From contig NZ_CP009928.1 of assembly GCF_001021975.1 (NCBI RefSeq), positions 4,096,001-4,160,000 on the forward strand: a DNA stretch of 64,000 nt, given 5' to 3'. The notes beneath the pieces were generated by a model that was not told where the DNA came from, searched no databases, and saw nothing but the letters and a program-made list of their open reading frames with translations. Of this stretch, positions 9,301 to 18,880 are shown piece by piece. This DNA is from Chryseobacterium gallinarum. Lineage in GTDB: Bacteria > Bacteroidota > Bacteroidia > Flavobacteriales > Weeksellaceae. Every line of letters starts with the position of its first letter. Within the stretch, counting starts at the first letter, position 1. A program made the position numbers and the translations under genes.

Positions 9301-9863
9301 CCTAAAATAAAGAAAATAAGGATAATCCATCTTTCACTGTCTGCCGCCTGATACTCATTTTCCCATTTCGTGATCAACCAGACCAAAAGAGCGATAAACA
9401 TTGAAGCCATCGAATAAACCTCTCCTTCTACCGCCGAGAACCAGAAGGTATCAGAGAAAGTGAAGCACAATGCTCCCACTGCTCCGGCAAATAAAATAGA
9501 AATTTCCTGATGTTTTGTAATTTCTTCAAAATCTTTGTTGAGTAGCCTTCTTACAAGATGAGTAATCGTCCAAAACAAAAATAAAATAGTCAACGCGCTG
9601 AACAATGCAGACATCGCATTAATTATGATGGAATAATTTTCGCCTTTCCCTAATGCAAAAATGGCTGCCACGGCACCCACGATCTGGAATAAAGCTGCTC
9701 CCGGAGCATGCGTTACTTCAAGTTTTACTGCAGAAGAAATGTACTCACCACAATCCCAGAAACTGAAATTGGGTTCTATTGTGGACAAGTACGTGAAAAA
9801 CGCAATGACGAAAATCACCCATCCTAAAACGGTGTTCCATTGCCTAAAAGTCCAATTTTTCAT
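6378..9863 (-). CDS. DUF2723 / glycosyltransferase family 117 membrane protein
   Basis: 1161 residues. The N-terminal half has about a dozen membrane segments and the family signature FWDCGEYISSAVKLEVTHAP (36-55), the conserved acidic loop of DUF2723/GT117 proteins. After the last membrane segment (about 660) comes a large soluble region: the first part holds a conserved ILFVYGDNDTYPVWAIQE segment and the last roughly 250 residues are helical and TPR-like. Such proteins are widespread in Bacteroidota and are thought to be lipid-dependent O-glycosyltransferases; this rests on family assignment, not on local evidence. It is divergently transcribed from the cysteine-synthase-like gene across a 220-base spacer. 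Confidence 0.85.
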   Translation of the reverse strand: MKNWTFRQWNTVLGWVIFVIAFFTYLSTIEPNFSFWDCGEYISSAVKLEVTHAPGAALFQIVGAVAAIFALGKGENYSIIINAMSALFSALTILFLFWTITHLVRRLLNKDFEEITKHQEISILFAGAVGALCFTFSDTFWFSAVEGEVYSMASMFIALLVWLITKWENEYQAADSERWIILIFFILGLSVGVHMMCMLATPMVCLIYYARNYKFTWKNFIWANLITLGILIVVFKIIFPLIMTMFGRLEIFFVNGLGLPFHSGTIAAFILMALICYLMIKYARKTKRNLYQTIALSVVYMIIGFSCWMVIPIRANANPPMNLNDPDTAIGMLDYYNREQYGDWPTIYGQNYTAFLDANGIEKNEDGSFKTKKTGEIYEKDEKTGTYRKTGDRFNYVFNKSHISLMPRMFNEDKDVMANYISMYGAPDFTFNYANEDVADNPQAKQIFDELRTKYEDKTITASDYLKVKPYNLINVQKPSLLQNMDYFISFQNGYYFVRYLMWNFVGRQNDLEGNMESTKGNWISGIPFIDNLLVGNQDKLPAKFKNESTVKFFFLPLILGLIGFFFQLNRDFGRFYALLSLFIITSVGIIFYTGVKPFEPRERDYAMVGSFYAFAIWIGLGAGAILWFLQSKIKSNGANIALGVVLLGVPFMMGFQNYNVHDRSNRYTAYDYAYSVLKSLPKNDILFVYGDNDTYPVWAIQETERFRDDVKVVNFTLASTPWNLDQVKRRTYNAMGIPSELTHEDYRDGVNDQIYMMKKEDWEGVFSMLKEQGAPDTQFQAFRKYLTQDSLTLKEAIDFIKFKSPEKDELLKMYFGEEKYEKYNILPVNKFVLPVNKENALKAGIINQADLPNVANQIMITYKGNTLYKNNLILLDLLANFDWKRPINFSSGGIYDSENIFYLNEYLQFDGFSYRLVPIHTPPTPDGDMGRVDANSLYNVVKNFRWGNFKDLSAHFDETATSNIMSYRMSASRAASALALSGQKAKAIELLDLAAKEIPAEKYNDPRSLSSIVSGYIIAGQEQKGLQLAEVLKKGIFDEYDYYLSLSKTDQSYLRRQIRTKPMEYSLVVSAVTDAYTKIGQKEKAYAYLIKSVEPIDKKFNAFVKDLQQMGKEKAIKESEEVQKITPFYQYLFDVMEPFDSTYSKEKENQITSAIIKATQ

Positions 9864-10045
9864 AGTATTAAATCAATTATGCGAAAATAAGGCTTTTATA
9901 TTATTTTAGGGAGCTTTTAACAAAATTTAAAAATTTGGCGCAGAATTTGTGATCATAGTCCTATCTAAACTGTAAACAAGAAAAAAAAATTAAGAAACGA
10001 CCCTCTAGAAATCAAACAAAAGTTTAGTAATTATTTATTTTTTTG

Positions 10046-10053
10046 TATTTTTG
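10046..10053 (+). promoter_or_regulatory. Probable -7 promoter element for the sulfonolipid genes
   Basis: TATTTTTG matches TAnnTTTG and lies 31 bases before the ATG at 10084. The upstream partner is weak (TTTA rather than TTTG near 10023), so this is a half-supported promoter. Confidence 0.45.
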
Positions 10054-10083
10054 CAGTCAGATTTTTATTGAAAATAACAAATA

Positions 10084-11121
10084 ATGAGTAATGTTTACGA
10101 TAATATCCTTGGCCTAATAGGACACACCCCTATGGTGAAGCTAAACACTGTGACAAAAGATATACCAGCAACCGTTTATGCCAAGTTAGAATCATATAAT
10201 CCTGGACATTCCACAAAAGATAGAATTGCACTTCACATTATAGAAAATGCAGAAAGAAAAGGCTTATTAAAAGAAGATTCCGTAGTGGTAGAGACTACCT
10301 CCGGAAACACAGGTTTTTCTATCGCAATGGTCTGTATTATTAAAGGATATAAGTGCATTCTTGCGGTAAGCGATAAAACAAAACCTGAAAAAATCGCTTA
10401 CTTAAAGGCATTGGGAGCTACCGTATACATATGTCCAGCCAATGTAGCAGCAGATGATCCGAGATCATATTATGAAGTGGCTAAAAGAATCGCTCTGGAA
10501 ACGCCCAACTCTATTTACATCAATCAATACTTTAACGAATTGAATATTGATGCACACTATCAAACCACCGGCCCTGAGATCTGGGAACAAACTGAAGGTA
10601 AGATTACTCACCTTTTTGCCTGTACCGGGACAGGAGGTACCCTATCAGGCTCCGCCAAGTTTTTGAAAGAAAAAAATCCGGATATCAAAATCATCGGAGT
10701 AGATGCAGACGGATCCATATTGAAAAGCTTTCACGAAACAGGAGAAATCCACAAGGAAGATGTACATCCTTATCAGATTGAAGGAATGGGGAAAAATTTA
10801 ATTCCTTCCGCTCTTCTTTTTGATAAAGTAGACGAATTTGTAAGGGTAAATGATGAAATGTCCGCTTACAGAACCCGCGAAATCGCTTTGAAAGAAGCCA
10901 TTATGGGAGGCTACACAACCGGAGCCGTTACCCAGGGATTAATACAATATGCACAATCTCATGAACTTACTCAAGATGATGTGATCGTTTTAATATACCC
11001 TGACCATGGCTCAAGATACATTACCAAAGTGTATAGCGATAAATGGATGGCTGAACAAGGATTTGTCAATAACTGCGTTCACAATTATGACGAAGTTTTC
11101 AAAACAGAGTTTATCAAATAA
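10084..11121 (+). CDS. sulA: PLP-dependent cysteine-synthase-family enzyme, probable cysteate synthase
   Basis: 345 residues of the OASS/CBS fold: NPGHSTKDR with the PLP lysine K45, SGNTG (73-77) for the substrate carboxylate, and the phosphate-binding TGTGGT (180-185). The usual sulfhydrylase motif PGGSIKDR is altered to PGHSTKDR, and the C-terminus is longer than in CysK. The gene sits just before an alpha-oxoamine synthase. In Bacteroidota sulfonolipid producers, such a pair makes cysteate from O-phosphoserine and sulfite and then acylates it (SulA and SulB). That assignment is strong by context but inferred; plain cysteine synthase is the alternative. Confidence 0.65.
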   Translation: MSNVYDNILGLIGHTPMVKLNTVTKDIPATVYAKLESYNPGHSTKDRIALHIIENAERKGLLKEDSVVVETTSGNTGFSIAMVCIIKGYKCILAVSDKTKPEKIAYLKALGATVYICPANVAADDPRSYYEVAKRIALETPNSIYINQYFNELNIDAHYQTTGPEIWEQTEGKITHLFACTGTGGTLSGSAKFLKEKNPDIKIIGVDADGSILKSFHETGEIHKEDVHPYQIEGMGKNLIPSALLFDKVDEFVRVNDEMSAYRTREIALKEAIMGGYTTGAVTQGLIQYAQSHELTQDDVIVLIYPDHGSRYITKVYSDKWMAEQGFVNNCVHNYDEVFKTEFIK

Positions 11122-11146
11122 GAACAAATAAAATCACGATATAAAT

Positions 11147-11182
11147 AAAGCCTTTTGCGTGTTCTACAAAAAAGGCTTTTTT
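11147..11182 (+). terminator. Hairpin between sulA and sulB
   Basis: AAAGCCTTTT and AAAAGGCTTT pair across a loop and are followed by T residues. It sits 26 bases past the sulA stop and ends 20 bases before the sulB ATG, so it must be partial, or sulB must have its own start site inside it. Confidence 0.65.
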
Positions 11183-11201
11183 ACTTAAAAATTACGATAC
11201 A

Positions 11202-12476
11202 ATGTTGGATATTTTTGAAAGAATAAAAGAAAATCCAGGACCACTTGGACAATTTGCAGATTATGGAGAAGGATATTTTATTTTCCCAAGACTAGAGGGC
11301 CCTATCGGTCCCAGAATGCAGTTTCAAGGTAGAGAAGTAATTTTCTGGAGTGCCAATGATTATTTGGGACTTTGTAACCACCCTGAAGTAAAAGAAGCCG
11401 ATGCGCAAGCTGCCGCAGAATACGGAATGTTTTATCCTATGGGTGCCAGAGCAATGTCAGGTGAAACAGACCAGCACCTTCAGCTGGAAAGAGAGTTGGC
11501 AGACTTTGTACAAAAAGAATCGGCCTACTTATTAAATTTTGGTTACCAGGGAATGGTATCTACTATCGATGCCCTGGTCAACAGAAATGATGTAATCGTT
11601 TATGATATGGACTCTCATGCCTGTATCGTGGATGGAGTAAGGCTTCATTCCGGAAAAAGATTTACCTACAAGCATAATGATATGGCAAGTCTTGAAAAAA
11701 ACCTGCAAAGGGCCACTAAAGTAGCGGAAGAGACCGGAGGAGGTATCCTGGTTATTACAGAAGGGGTTTTCGGAATGAGAGGACAGCAGGGAAAACTGAA
11801 AGAAATCTGCGACCTGAAATCAAAATATAGCTTTAGGCTTTTGGTAGATGATGCTCACGGATTCGGAACACTTGGAAAAACAGGTGCCGGAGCCGGTGAA
11901 GAACAAGGCTGCCAGGATCAGATTGACGTATATTTCTCTACTTTTGCCAAATCAATGGCTGGTTTCGGGGCATTTCTTGCCGGAGATAAAGAGGTTATCA
12001 GATATCTGAAATTCAATCTTAGATCACAAATTTTTGCAAAATCTCTTACCATGCCAATGGTAATCGGAGGATTAAAGAGACTGGAGCTATTAAGAACGAG
12101 ACCTGAAATCAAGGCAAAGCTTTGGGAAAATGTTTATAAATTACAGAACGGATTAAGAGAAAGAGGATTCAACATTGGAGATACCAATACCTGTGTAACG
12201 CCGGTAATGATGCAGGGAACTCCTGTAGAAGCTACTCTTCTGGTAAAAGATCTCAGAGAAATTTACGGGATTTTCACCTCTGTTGTAGTATATCCGGTCA
12301 TTCCAAAAGGAATGATTCTGTTAAGATTAATTCCTACCGCTTCTCACACCGATTCTGAGATTAATGAAACTCTTGCGGCATTTGAAGCTATTCATGATAA
12401 ATTAGTAAGTGGTTACTATAAAGAACAGGAACAAAAATTACTGCAGGAACAAGGATTAAGTTTTAAACCGATTTAA
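11202..12476 (+). CDS. sulB: Alpha-oxoamine synthase family enzyme, probable cysteate fatty acyltransferase
   Basis: 424 residues, PLP fold type I, like 8-amino-7-oxononanoate synthase, serine palmitoyltransferase and 5-aminolevulinate synthase. Visible signatures are NDYLGL (52-57), GARAMSG (81-87), MDSHACIVDG with the PLP-stacking His139, DDAHGFGTLG (216-225) and the Schiff-base lysine K250 in FSTFAKS. Preceded by a cysteine-synthase-like gene and far from any biotin genes, it best fits the enzyme that condenses cysteate with an acyl thioester to 3-ketocapnine, the first committed step to sulfobacin-type sulfonolipids described from Chryseobacterium and Alistipes. Serine palmitoyltransferase is the main alternative. 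Confidence 0.65.
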   Translation: MLDIFERIKENPGPLGQFADYGEGYFIFPRLEGPIGPRMQFQGREVIFWSANDYLGLCNHPEVKEADAQAAAEYGMFYPMGARAMSGETDQHLQLERELADFVQKESAYLLNFGYQGMVSTIDALVNRNDVIVYDMDSHACIVDGVRLHSGKRFTYKHNDMASLEKNLQRATKVAEETGGGILVITEGVFGMRGQQGKLKEICDLKSKYSFRLLVDDAHGFGTLGKTGAGAGEEQGCQDQIDVYFSTFAKSMAGFGAFLAGDKEVIRYLKFNLRSQIFAKSLTMPMVIGGLKRLELLRTRPEIKAKLWENVYKLQNGLRERGFNIGDTNTCVTPVMMQGTPVEATLLVKDLREIYGIFTSVVVYPVIPKGMILLRLIPTASHTDSEINETLAAFEAIHDKLVSGYYKEQEQKLLQEQGLSFKPI

Positions 12477-12486
12477 TCATAACAAT

Positions 12487-12521
12487 AAAAAAACCACTGA
12501 AAATTCATCAGTGGTTTTTTA
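12487..12521 (+). terminator. Intrinsic terminator after sulB
   Basis: AAAACCACTGA and TCAGTGGTTTT form an 11-base stem around a short loop, followed by a T run, 11 bases after the sulB stop codon. Confidence 0.85.
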
Positions 12522-12549
12522 TTTTAAAAGCTATAAACTATAAAAACGA

Positions 12550-13428
12550 ATGAAACTCAGAGGATATATATTGGGGATCTTGTCAGCCGTTTCATACGGA
12601 TTAATACCAATCTTCATCCTGCCGATCAAGCAGGCTCATTTTTCAATGGACATTACCCTGTTTTACAGGTTTTTCTTTTCTGCCCTGATGATAGGCGGAT
12701 ATCTGATTTATTCCCGGCAAAATTTCAGAATTAATAAAAGAGAAGCTTTAATATTGGCTATTCTGGGAATATGCTATGCCCTTTCCTCAGAATTTTTGTT
12801 TCTAGGCTATGACTTTCTTACCCCGGGAATTGCCTCCACCGTTCTGTTCATTTATCCTGTTATTGTAGCTTTGATTATGTTTTTCTTTTATAAAGAGAAG
12901 CTTAACAGATTATCGATAATTTCTCTCCTTTTCGCTTTTGCAGGAGTAATTGTTTTATGCCTGAAAGGAACCGGTTTTGAAATCAATTTTGCAGGCCTTG
13001 GAATTGTTATGCTCAGTTCATTATTTTATGCACTTTATATGGTGATTGTCAACAAATCAAATCTGAAAGTTTCGGGGTTTAAGCTCACCTTCTACTCTAT
13101 GCTCTTTAATTCTTTATTTTTTATGACCAAATCTGTTATAGGGCATGAATCATTTGCTATTCCCTCTACGGCTATCTTTTTAAACTTTCTTATTTTTGCT
13201 TTCCTTACCACGGTTATTTCCAGTTTATGCCTGGTATATGCCATTAAACATATAGGCTCTACACCGGTTGCCATTCTGGGAGCACTGGAACCGGTAGTTG
13301 CTGTAATGGTAAGCGTATTTATATTTAATGAAAAGTTTACCACCAATTTGCTTATTGGGATTACCCTTATCTTACTCGGAGTTATACTGAATGTTATTTC
13401 CGACCGCAAAAATACAGCTCATGTTTAA
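12550..13428 (+). CDS. EamA-family (DMT) transporter
   Basis: 292 residues with about ten predicted membrane helices in two homologous halves, the layout of drug/metabolite (EamA) exporters. The N-terminal repeat starts MKLRGYILGILSAVSYGLIPIF; the second repeat ends with the family-typical GSTPVAILGALEPVVAVMVS. Substrate unknown. It follows the sulB terminator by about 30 bases, so it is probably a separate unit and need not act with the sulfonolipid genes. Confidence 0.85.
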   Translation: MKLRGYILGILSAVSYGLIPIFILPIKQAHFSMDITLFYRFFFSALMIGGYLIYSRQNFRINKREALILAILGICYALSSEFLFLGYDFLTPGIASTVLFIYPVIVALIMFFFYKEKLNRLSIISLLFAFAGVIVLCLKGTGFEINFAGLGIVMLSSLFYALYMVIVNKSNLKVSGFKLTFYSMLFNSLFFMTKSVIGHESFAIPSTAIFLNFLIFAFLTTVISSLCLVYAIKHIGSTPVAILGALEPVVAVMVSVFIFNEKFTTNLLIGITLILLGVILNVISDRKNTAHV

Positions 13429-13496
13429 AAAATGATTCTTACATTTTACTTATAAGCGAACAGGATAAAATATTTTTTTTTGAAAAAACTTTGGAA

Positions 13497-13504
13497 TAAC
13501 TTTG
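13497..13504 (+). promoter_or_regulatory. Probable -7 element for the radical SAM gene
   Basis: TAACTTTG matches TAnnTTTG and lies 14 bases before the TTG start at 13518. A TTTG at 13479-13482 is only 14 bases upstream, closer than usual, so the -33 partner is uncertain. It leaves almost no leader. Confidence 0.4.
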
Positions 13505-13517
13505 TAAAAAATTTCCG

Positions 13518-15713
13518 TTGAAAGATCTGCTTCTCATTACTCCACCTTTTACCCAACTTAATACTCCTTATCCTGCGACAGCTTATATTAAAGGGTTCTT
13601 GAATACCAAAAATATATCCAGCTATCAGATTGATCTGGGGATTGATGTTATTTTGGAATTATTTTCCAAAGAAGGCCTTCAAAAAGTTTTTGATAAAAAG
13701 ATTGACCTTCAAAATGCATCAGAAAACACACAGAGAATATTTGCATTAAAAGAGGAGTATTTAAAAACCATTGACCAGGTTATTCCTTTTTTACAGGGTA
13801 AGACCCCCACTTTGGCAAGACAGATCTGCAGCATGAATTTTCTCCCGGAAGCTTCCCGTTTCAACCAATTGGATGATATGGAATTTGCATTCGGAAACAT
13901 GGGTTTGCAAGATAAAGCCAAGCATTTGGCTACACTGTATTTAGAAGATATCTCAGATTATATTGTTGAAAATATTGACCCCGACTTTGGGTTCAGCCGA
14001 TATGCAGAACGACTTGGTAAAAGCGCCAATTCCTTTGATGAATTATATTCAAAATTATCCGGAGAACAAACATTTATTGATGATTTTACACTGAAAATCC
14101 TTCGTGAGAAAATAGAAACTGTGCAGCCAAAACTGGTTTGTTTTTCTGTACCGTTTCCGGGGAATTTATACTCAGGGTTCAAATGTGCTCAATTTATAAA
14201 AAAGAATTACCCTCACATTAAAACCGCTATGGGCGGAGGCTTCCCCAATACTGAATTAAGAGAAGTAAAAGACCAGAGAGTTTTTGAATTTTTTGATTTT
14301 ATTACCTTAGATGATGGTGAAGTTCCCCTTGAGCTTCTTTATGAAAATGTCTGCCATTTCAAACAAAGTGATGAGCCCCAATACAAAAGAACATTTTTAA
14401 TTGAAAATCAGGAAGTTGTTTATAAAAACAATTCTAAGAAGCACGATTACAAGCAAGCTGAAATTGGTACTCCGGATTATACAGATTTAAAGCTGGATCA
14501 ATATATCTCCGTCATTGAAATTGCCAATCCTATGCACAGTTTATGGAGTGACGGAAGATGGAATAAGTTAACTATGGCTCACGGCTGCTATTGGGGAAAA
14601 TGTACTTTCTGTGATATTTCTTTGGATTACATTAGGATTTATGAGCCTATTTCCGCCAAAATTCTGGTAGACAGAATGGAGAACCTGATCAGAACCACCG
14701 GAGAAACCGGGTTTCATTTTGTAGACGAGGCCGCTCCACCGGCATTAATGAGAGAGGTGGCTCTGGAAATCCTTCGCCGGAATCTGGTGGTTACCTGGTG
14801 GACTAATATTCGTTTTGAAAAAAGCTTTACCCGGGATGTATGCTATCTGCTTAAACTTTCCGGATGTGTGGCGGTTTCAGGAGGATTGGAAGTTGCCAGT
14901 GACCGGTTGTTGAAGCTAATCGATAAGGGAGTTTCCGTAGAACAAGTGGCTAAAGTAACAAGAAACTTTACGGAAGCAGGAATTATGGTCCATGCCTATC
15001 TGATGTACGGCTACCCGACTCAAACCATTCAGGAAACTGTAGATTCTCTGGAAATGGTACGCCAGATGTTTGAAATGGGAATTCTTCAGAGTGGATTCTG
15101 GCATCAGTTTGCTATGACGGCTCACTCTCCTGTCGGTATCAGCCCCGATGATTTTGGAGTTATTCCGGTAAAGCAGGAAATTCAATTTGCCAACAACGAT
15201 ATAGATTTTAAAGATAAAACCGGAATCGATCACAATAAATTCAGCTTTGGTTTAAAAAAATCTCTCTTCAATTATATGCACGGAATTAATTTTGAATTAC
15301 CGCTTCAGGAATGGTTCGATTTTAAAATTCCGAAAACAACTATTCATCCGGATTATATCCACGATTGTCTTCTGGATGACGAACAGTTCAATTTTAAAGG
15401 AAATTCAAAAATTATCTTTTTAACCAAAAACGTAATCGCTGAGAATCGTATAAAAAATAAAAAGAAATATCCCGGTAGCTATACTCTGCTCACGTTCCAT
15501 TTAAAAACCAATATCGTAAAAGTGGAAGTGGAACAGGAAAAAGCGGAATGGCTGATGGCCATTCTGAAAGAAAATGCTATAGAAAATAATAAAAAATCTA
15601 CGTTACAGCAGCTTAAAACCCAGTTTGAAGAGAGTTTTGAGGATTTTGAATTGTTCTGGTTTTCCAAGCCCATACAGCAATTGAAAGAAAATGGGGTAAT
15701 TTTAAGTTTATAG
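13518..15713 (+). CDS. B12-binding-type radical SAM protein
   Basis: 731 residues starting at a TTG codon (MKDLLLITPPFTQLNTPYP, the usual opening of cobalamin-binding radical SAM proteins). The N-terminal half (to about 290) resembles the B12-binding Rossmann domain (PKLVCFSVPF, AMGGGFPN). The radical SAM core has the cluster cysteines C357, C362 and C365 in GCYWGKCTFCDI, a CX4CX2C spacing instead of the canonical CX3CX2C. Later comes LMYGYPTQT and a C-terminal region of about 200 residues without recognised motifs. No DxHxxG cobalamin motif is obvious. The substrate is unknown; neighbours give no hint. Confidence 0.8.
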   Translation: MKDLLLITPPFTQLNTPYPATAYIKGFLNTKNISSYQIDLGIDVILELFSKEGLQKVFDKKIDLQNASENTQRIFALKEEYLKTIDQVIPFLQGKTPTLARQICSMNFLPEASRFNQLDDMEFAFGNMGLQDKAKHLATLYLEDISDYIVENIDPDFGFSRYAERLGKSANSFDELYSKLSGEQTFIDDFTLKILREKIETVQPKLVCFSVPFPGNLYSGFKCAQFIKKNYPHIKTAMGGGFPNTELREVKDQRVFEFFDFITLDDGEVPLELLYENVCHFKQSDEPQYKRTFLIENQEVVYKNNSKKHDYKQAEIGTPDYTDLKLDQYISVIEIANPMHSLWSDGRWNKLTMAHGCYWGKCTFCDISLDYIRIYEPISAKILVDRMENLIRTTGETGFHFVDEAAPPALMREVALEILRRNLVVTWWTNIRFEKSFTRDVCYLLKLSGCVAVSGGLEVASDRLLKLIDKGVSVEQVAKVTRNFTEAGIMVHAYLMYGYPTQTIQETVDSLEMVRQMFEMGILQSGFWHQFAMTAHSPVGISPDDFGVIPVKQEIQFANNDIDFKDKTGIDHNKFSFGLKKSLFNYMHGINFELPLQEWFDFKIPKTTIHPDYIHDCLLDDEQFNFKGNSKIIFLTKNVIAENRIKNKKKYPGSYTLLTFHLKTNIVKVEVEQEKAEWLMAILKENAIENNKKSTLQQLKTQFEESFEDFELFWFSKPIQQLKENGVILSL

Positions 15714-15746
15714 ATTTTTCCCAATTTTAATATTGTGATTTTCGGT

Positions 15747-15812
15747 TTTGGCTGAAGCCAGTTTGGAATTATCATATTATTAAGAACGGACTAAAGTCCG
15801 TTCCTATTGATG
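15747..15812. repeat. Dispersed intergenic repeat, copy 2 (GGACTAAAGTCC palindrome)
   Basis: It starts with GGCTGAAGCCA, ends with AACGGACTAAAGTCCGTTCC plus TATTGATG, and matches the copy at 4062-4123. It lies in the convergent gap between the radical SAM gene and the next minus-strand gene. Confidence 0.7.
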
Positions 15813-15894
15813 TTTATTATTAATTTTATAATATATGACAGCTTCTGTTGATGGCACTTATTGTTGATGTTAAAATTCCCGTAAGTTTTTTTTA

Positions 15895-16713
15895 CTAATG
15901 GGTTCCTTCTTTTACAACAGGACCTACGGAAACTTTTTCCTGTATTTTAATAAAATTGGGATCCATAATAGCCATTCTTTCTGCAATAGCTTTATAGGTG
16001 GGATATTTCAATATAGATGCTCTTCCGGACATTTCCCTGTAAAGAGTAAAGCTTTTTCCTCCTGCTGTTTTAAGCTGTTTTGTAGTTGTGATGTATTTTC
16101 CGATATATTTACTTTTGGCATCGTAAATCTCAATATCTACAAAAGTTTTGTCCATAATTGTATCATCTGACCCGAAGCTCACCGGCAAATTGGTAAAATA
16201 CCCTACAGGGACACCGTTGCTTAAAATTTCTCCTACTTTATTTACTTCAATATTCAGTTTATCAATCTTGGTTCTGATTGTATAGGCTTCTTTGGTTTTG
16301 GTATCCAGTTTTCTTTTAGGAACATTAGAAAAAAGTTCGTCCAGGGATTTGATATTAATTCCTTTATTATCTATGATTTTAAGTCCTTTTACAGAAGTAT
16401 AAACGGCAGATTTCTCTTCACCTGAAAATGCTGAAGGTGAAATATAATCCAGTTCTATTACCTTATCCCTGTTATATACTCTATTGAGCTGTATGTAGCT
16501 GTCCCTGACAGAATCTACGATACTTTTATCAATAAACTTCATAGTATATAAAGGAGTTTCCTTTAAATCCATAAAAGTATACTCATTGGATTTGCCGGAA
16601 ATCTTGGCTACCGGGATACCGTCTACATTGATAATTCCTCTTTTGGTTTTGATATTCTGGGCATTGAGGAATATTCCCAGAACTGTAAAGAATATGATTA
16701 TACTTTTCTTCAT
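15895..16713 (-). CDS. Secreted protein of unknown function
   Basis: 272 residues. A signal peptide (MKKSIIIFFTVLGIFLNAQ, cleavage after NAQ) is seen; the mature part is polar, with no membrane segment, and has repeated short beta-like segments (RGIINVDGIPVAKISG early, VGEILSNGVPVGYFTN later) that suggest two related halves. I do not recognise the family. It is probably periplasmic. It is transcribed away from atpC-side terminators and converges with the radical SAM gene. Confidence 0.75.
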   Translation of the reverse strand: MKKSIIIFFTVLGIFLNAQNIKTKRGIINVDGIPVAKISGKSNEYTFMDLKETPLYTMKFIDKSIVDSVRDSYIQLNRVYNRDKVIELDYISPSAFSGEEKSAVYTSVKGLKIIDNKGINIKSLDELFSNVPKRKLDTKTKEAYTIRTKIDKLNIEVNKVGEILSNGVPVGYFTNLPVSFGSDDTIMDKTFVDIEIYDAKSKYIGKYITTTKQLKTAGGKSFTLYREMSGRASILKYPTYKAIAERMAIMDPNFIKIQEKVSVGPVVKEGTH

Positions 16714-16736
16714 AGAATCAGATTTTTACATGCATA

Positions 16737-16767
16737 AAAAAAGTGTAACACAAAGTTACACTTTCTT
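16737..16767 (-). terminator. Terminator after atpC
   Basis: AAAGTGTAAC and GTTACACTTT pair around ACAAA, with T residues beyond. It lies 27 bases past the atpC stop and just upstream of the start of the secreted-protein gene. Confidence 0.75.
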
Positions 16768-16793
16768 GAAAATATATTTAGCTTTTCATTTAA

Positions 16794-17075
16794 TTATTCA
16801 CAAAGGATAATTCCTTTATTATGATTAAATTCTACAACACCGCTTTTGATTGCATAAGCAAAAACAGAGTCTTTTCCGGATTCTTTAGTGAAGTTTTTAG
16901 CATAAGCTTCATCAATAGAATTAGCAAAAAGCTTTACATCACCTCCGATTAAAGAAGAAACGATTCCTGCGTGGTTTTTCATGATGTGAAACTCACCATT
17001 TTTTCCAGGCAATAATACCGAATCTACGTCTCCTTCAAAAACTACGTATTCTGGTGTTAAAATTTTTATATTCAT
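16794..17075 (-). CDS. atpC: F1Fo ATP synthase epsilon subunit
   Basis: 93 residues. It contains only the N-terminal beta-sandwich domain (MNIKILTPEYVVFEGDVDSV, LPGKNGEFHIMKNHAGIVSSL); the C-terminal helical hairpin that inhibits ATP hydrolysis in longer bacterial epsilon subunits is missing, as is usual in Bacteroidota. It sits 90 bases downstream of atpD on the same strand; the other ATP synthase genes are not in this window, consistent with the separate atpDC pair common in this phylum. Confidence 0.93.
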   Translation of the reverse strand: MNIKILTPEYVVFEGDVDSVLLPGKNGEFHIMKNHAGIVSSLIGGDVKLFANSIDEAYAKNFTKESGKDSVFAYAIKSGVVEFNHNKGIILCE

Positions 17076-17093
17076 TTTAATTTAGATTTGAAG

Positions 17094-17114
17094 ATTTCAG
17101 ATTTCAGATTTCAG
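17094..17114. repeat. Triplicated heptamer in the atpD-atpC spacer
   Basis: ATTTCAG is repeated three times in a row in the 90-base gap between atpD and atpC. It is probably a slippage-prone simple repeat; no function is apparent. Confidence 0.7.
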
Positions 17115-17165
17115 ACAACCTTAAAGTCTCATGTCTGTTATCTGCTATCTTTATGTCTAATTATA

Positions 17166-18724
<1,559 letters not shown>

Positions 18725-18830
18725 TTGGTAAAAAAAAGATTTTTATCATGCTTTTTTACAAATTTACCTATGCAGCAGTTTACTATCTGTCCAGCCTGTT
18801 TACCTGCAAAAATATTGATACATCGTTATA

Positions 18831-18861
18831 TTGATAGATTGTTACATTATATCTATATTTG
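18831..18861 (+). promoter_or_regulatory. Promoter for ribF
   Basis: TTG (18831-18833), 20 bases, then TATATTTG (18854-18861). Transcription would start near 18868, inside the longer reading frame, which supports the TTG start of ribF at 18881. Confidence 0.65.
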
Positions 18862-18880
18862 CAATCAAAATTTTTCCGTT

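Noticed and set aside
11202..12476. 8-amino-7-oxononanoate synthase (bioF)
   Set aside because: No other biotin gene is nearby, and the preceding cysteine-synthase-like gene fits the sulfonolipid pathway better.
18725..18880. 52-codon N-terminal extension of ribF
   Set aside because: The stretch holds the ribF promoter and has no similarity to the family; the TTG at 18881 gives normal length.
18725..18880. FMN riboswitch upstream of ribF
   Set aside because: The leader after the promoter is only about 13 bases, too short for the aptamer, and no conserved motif is seen.
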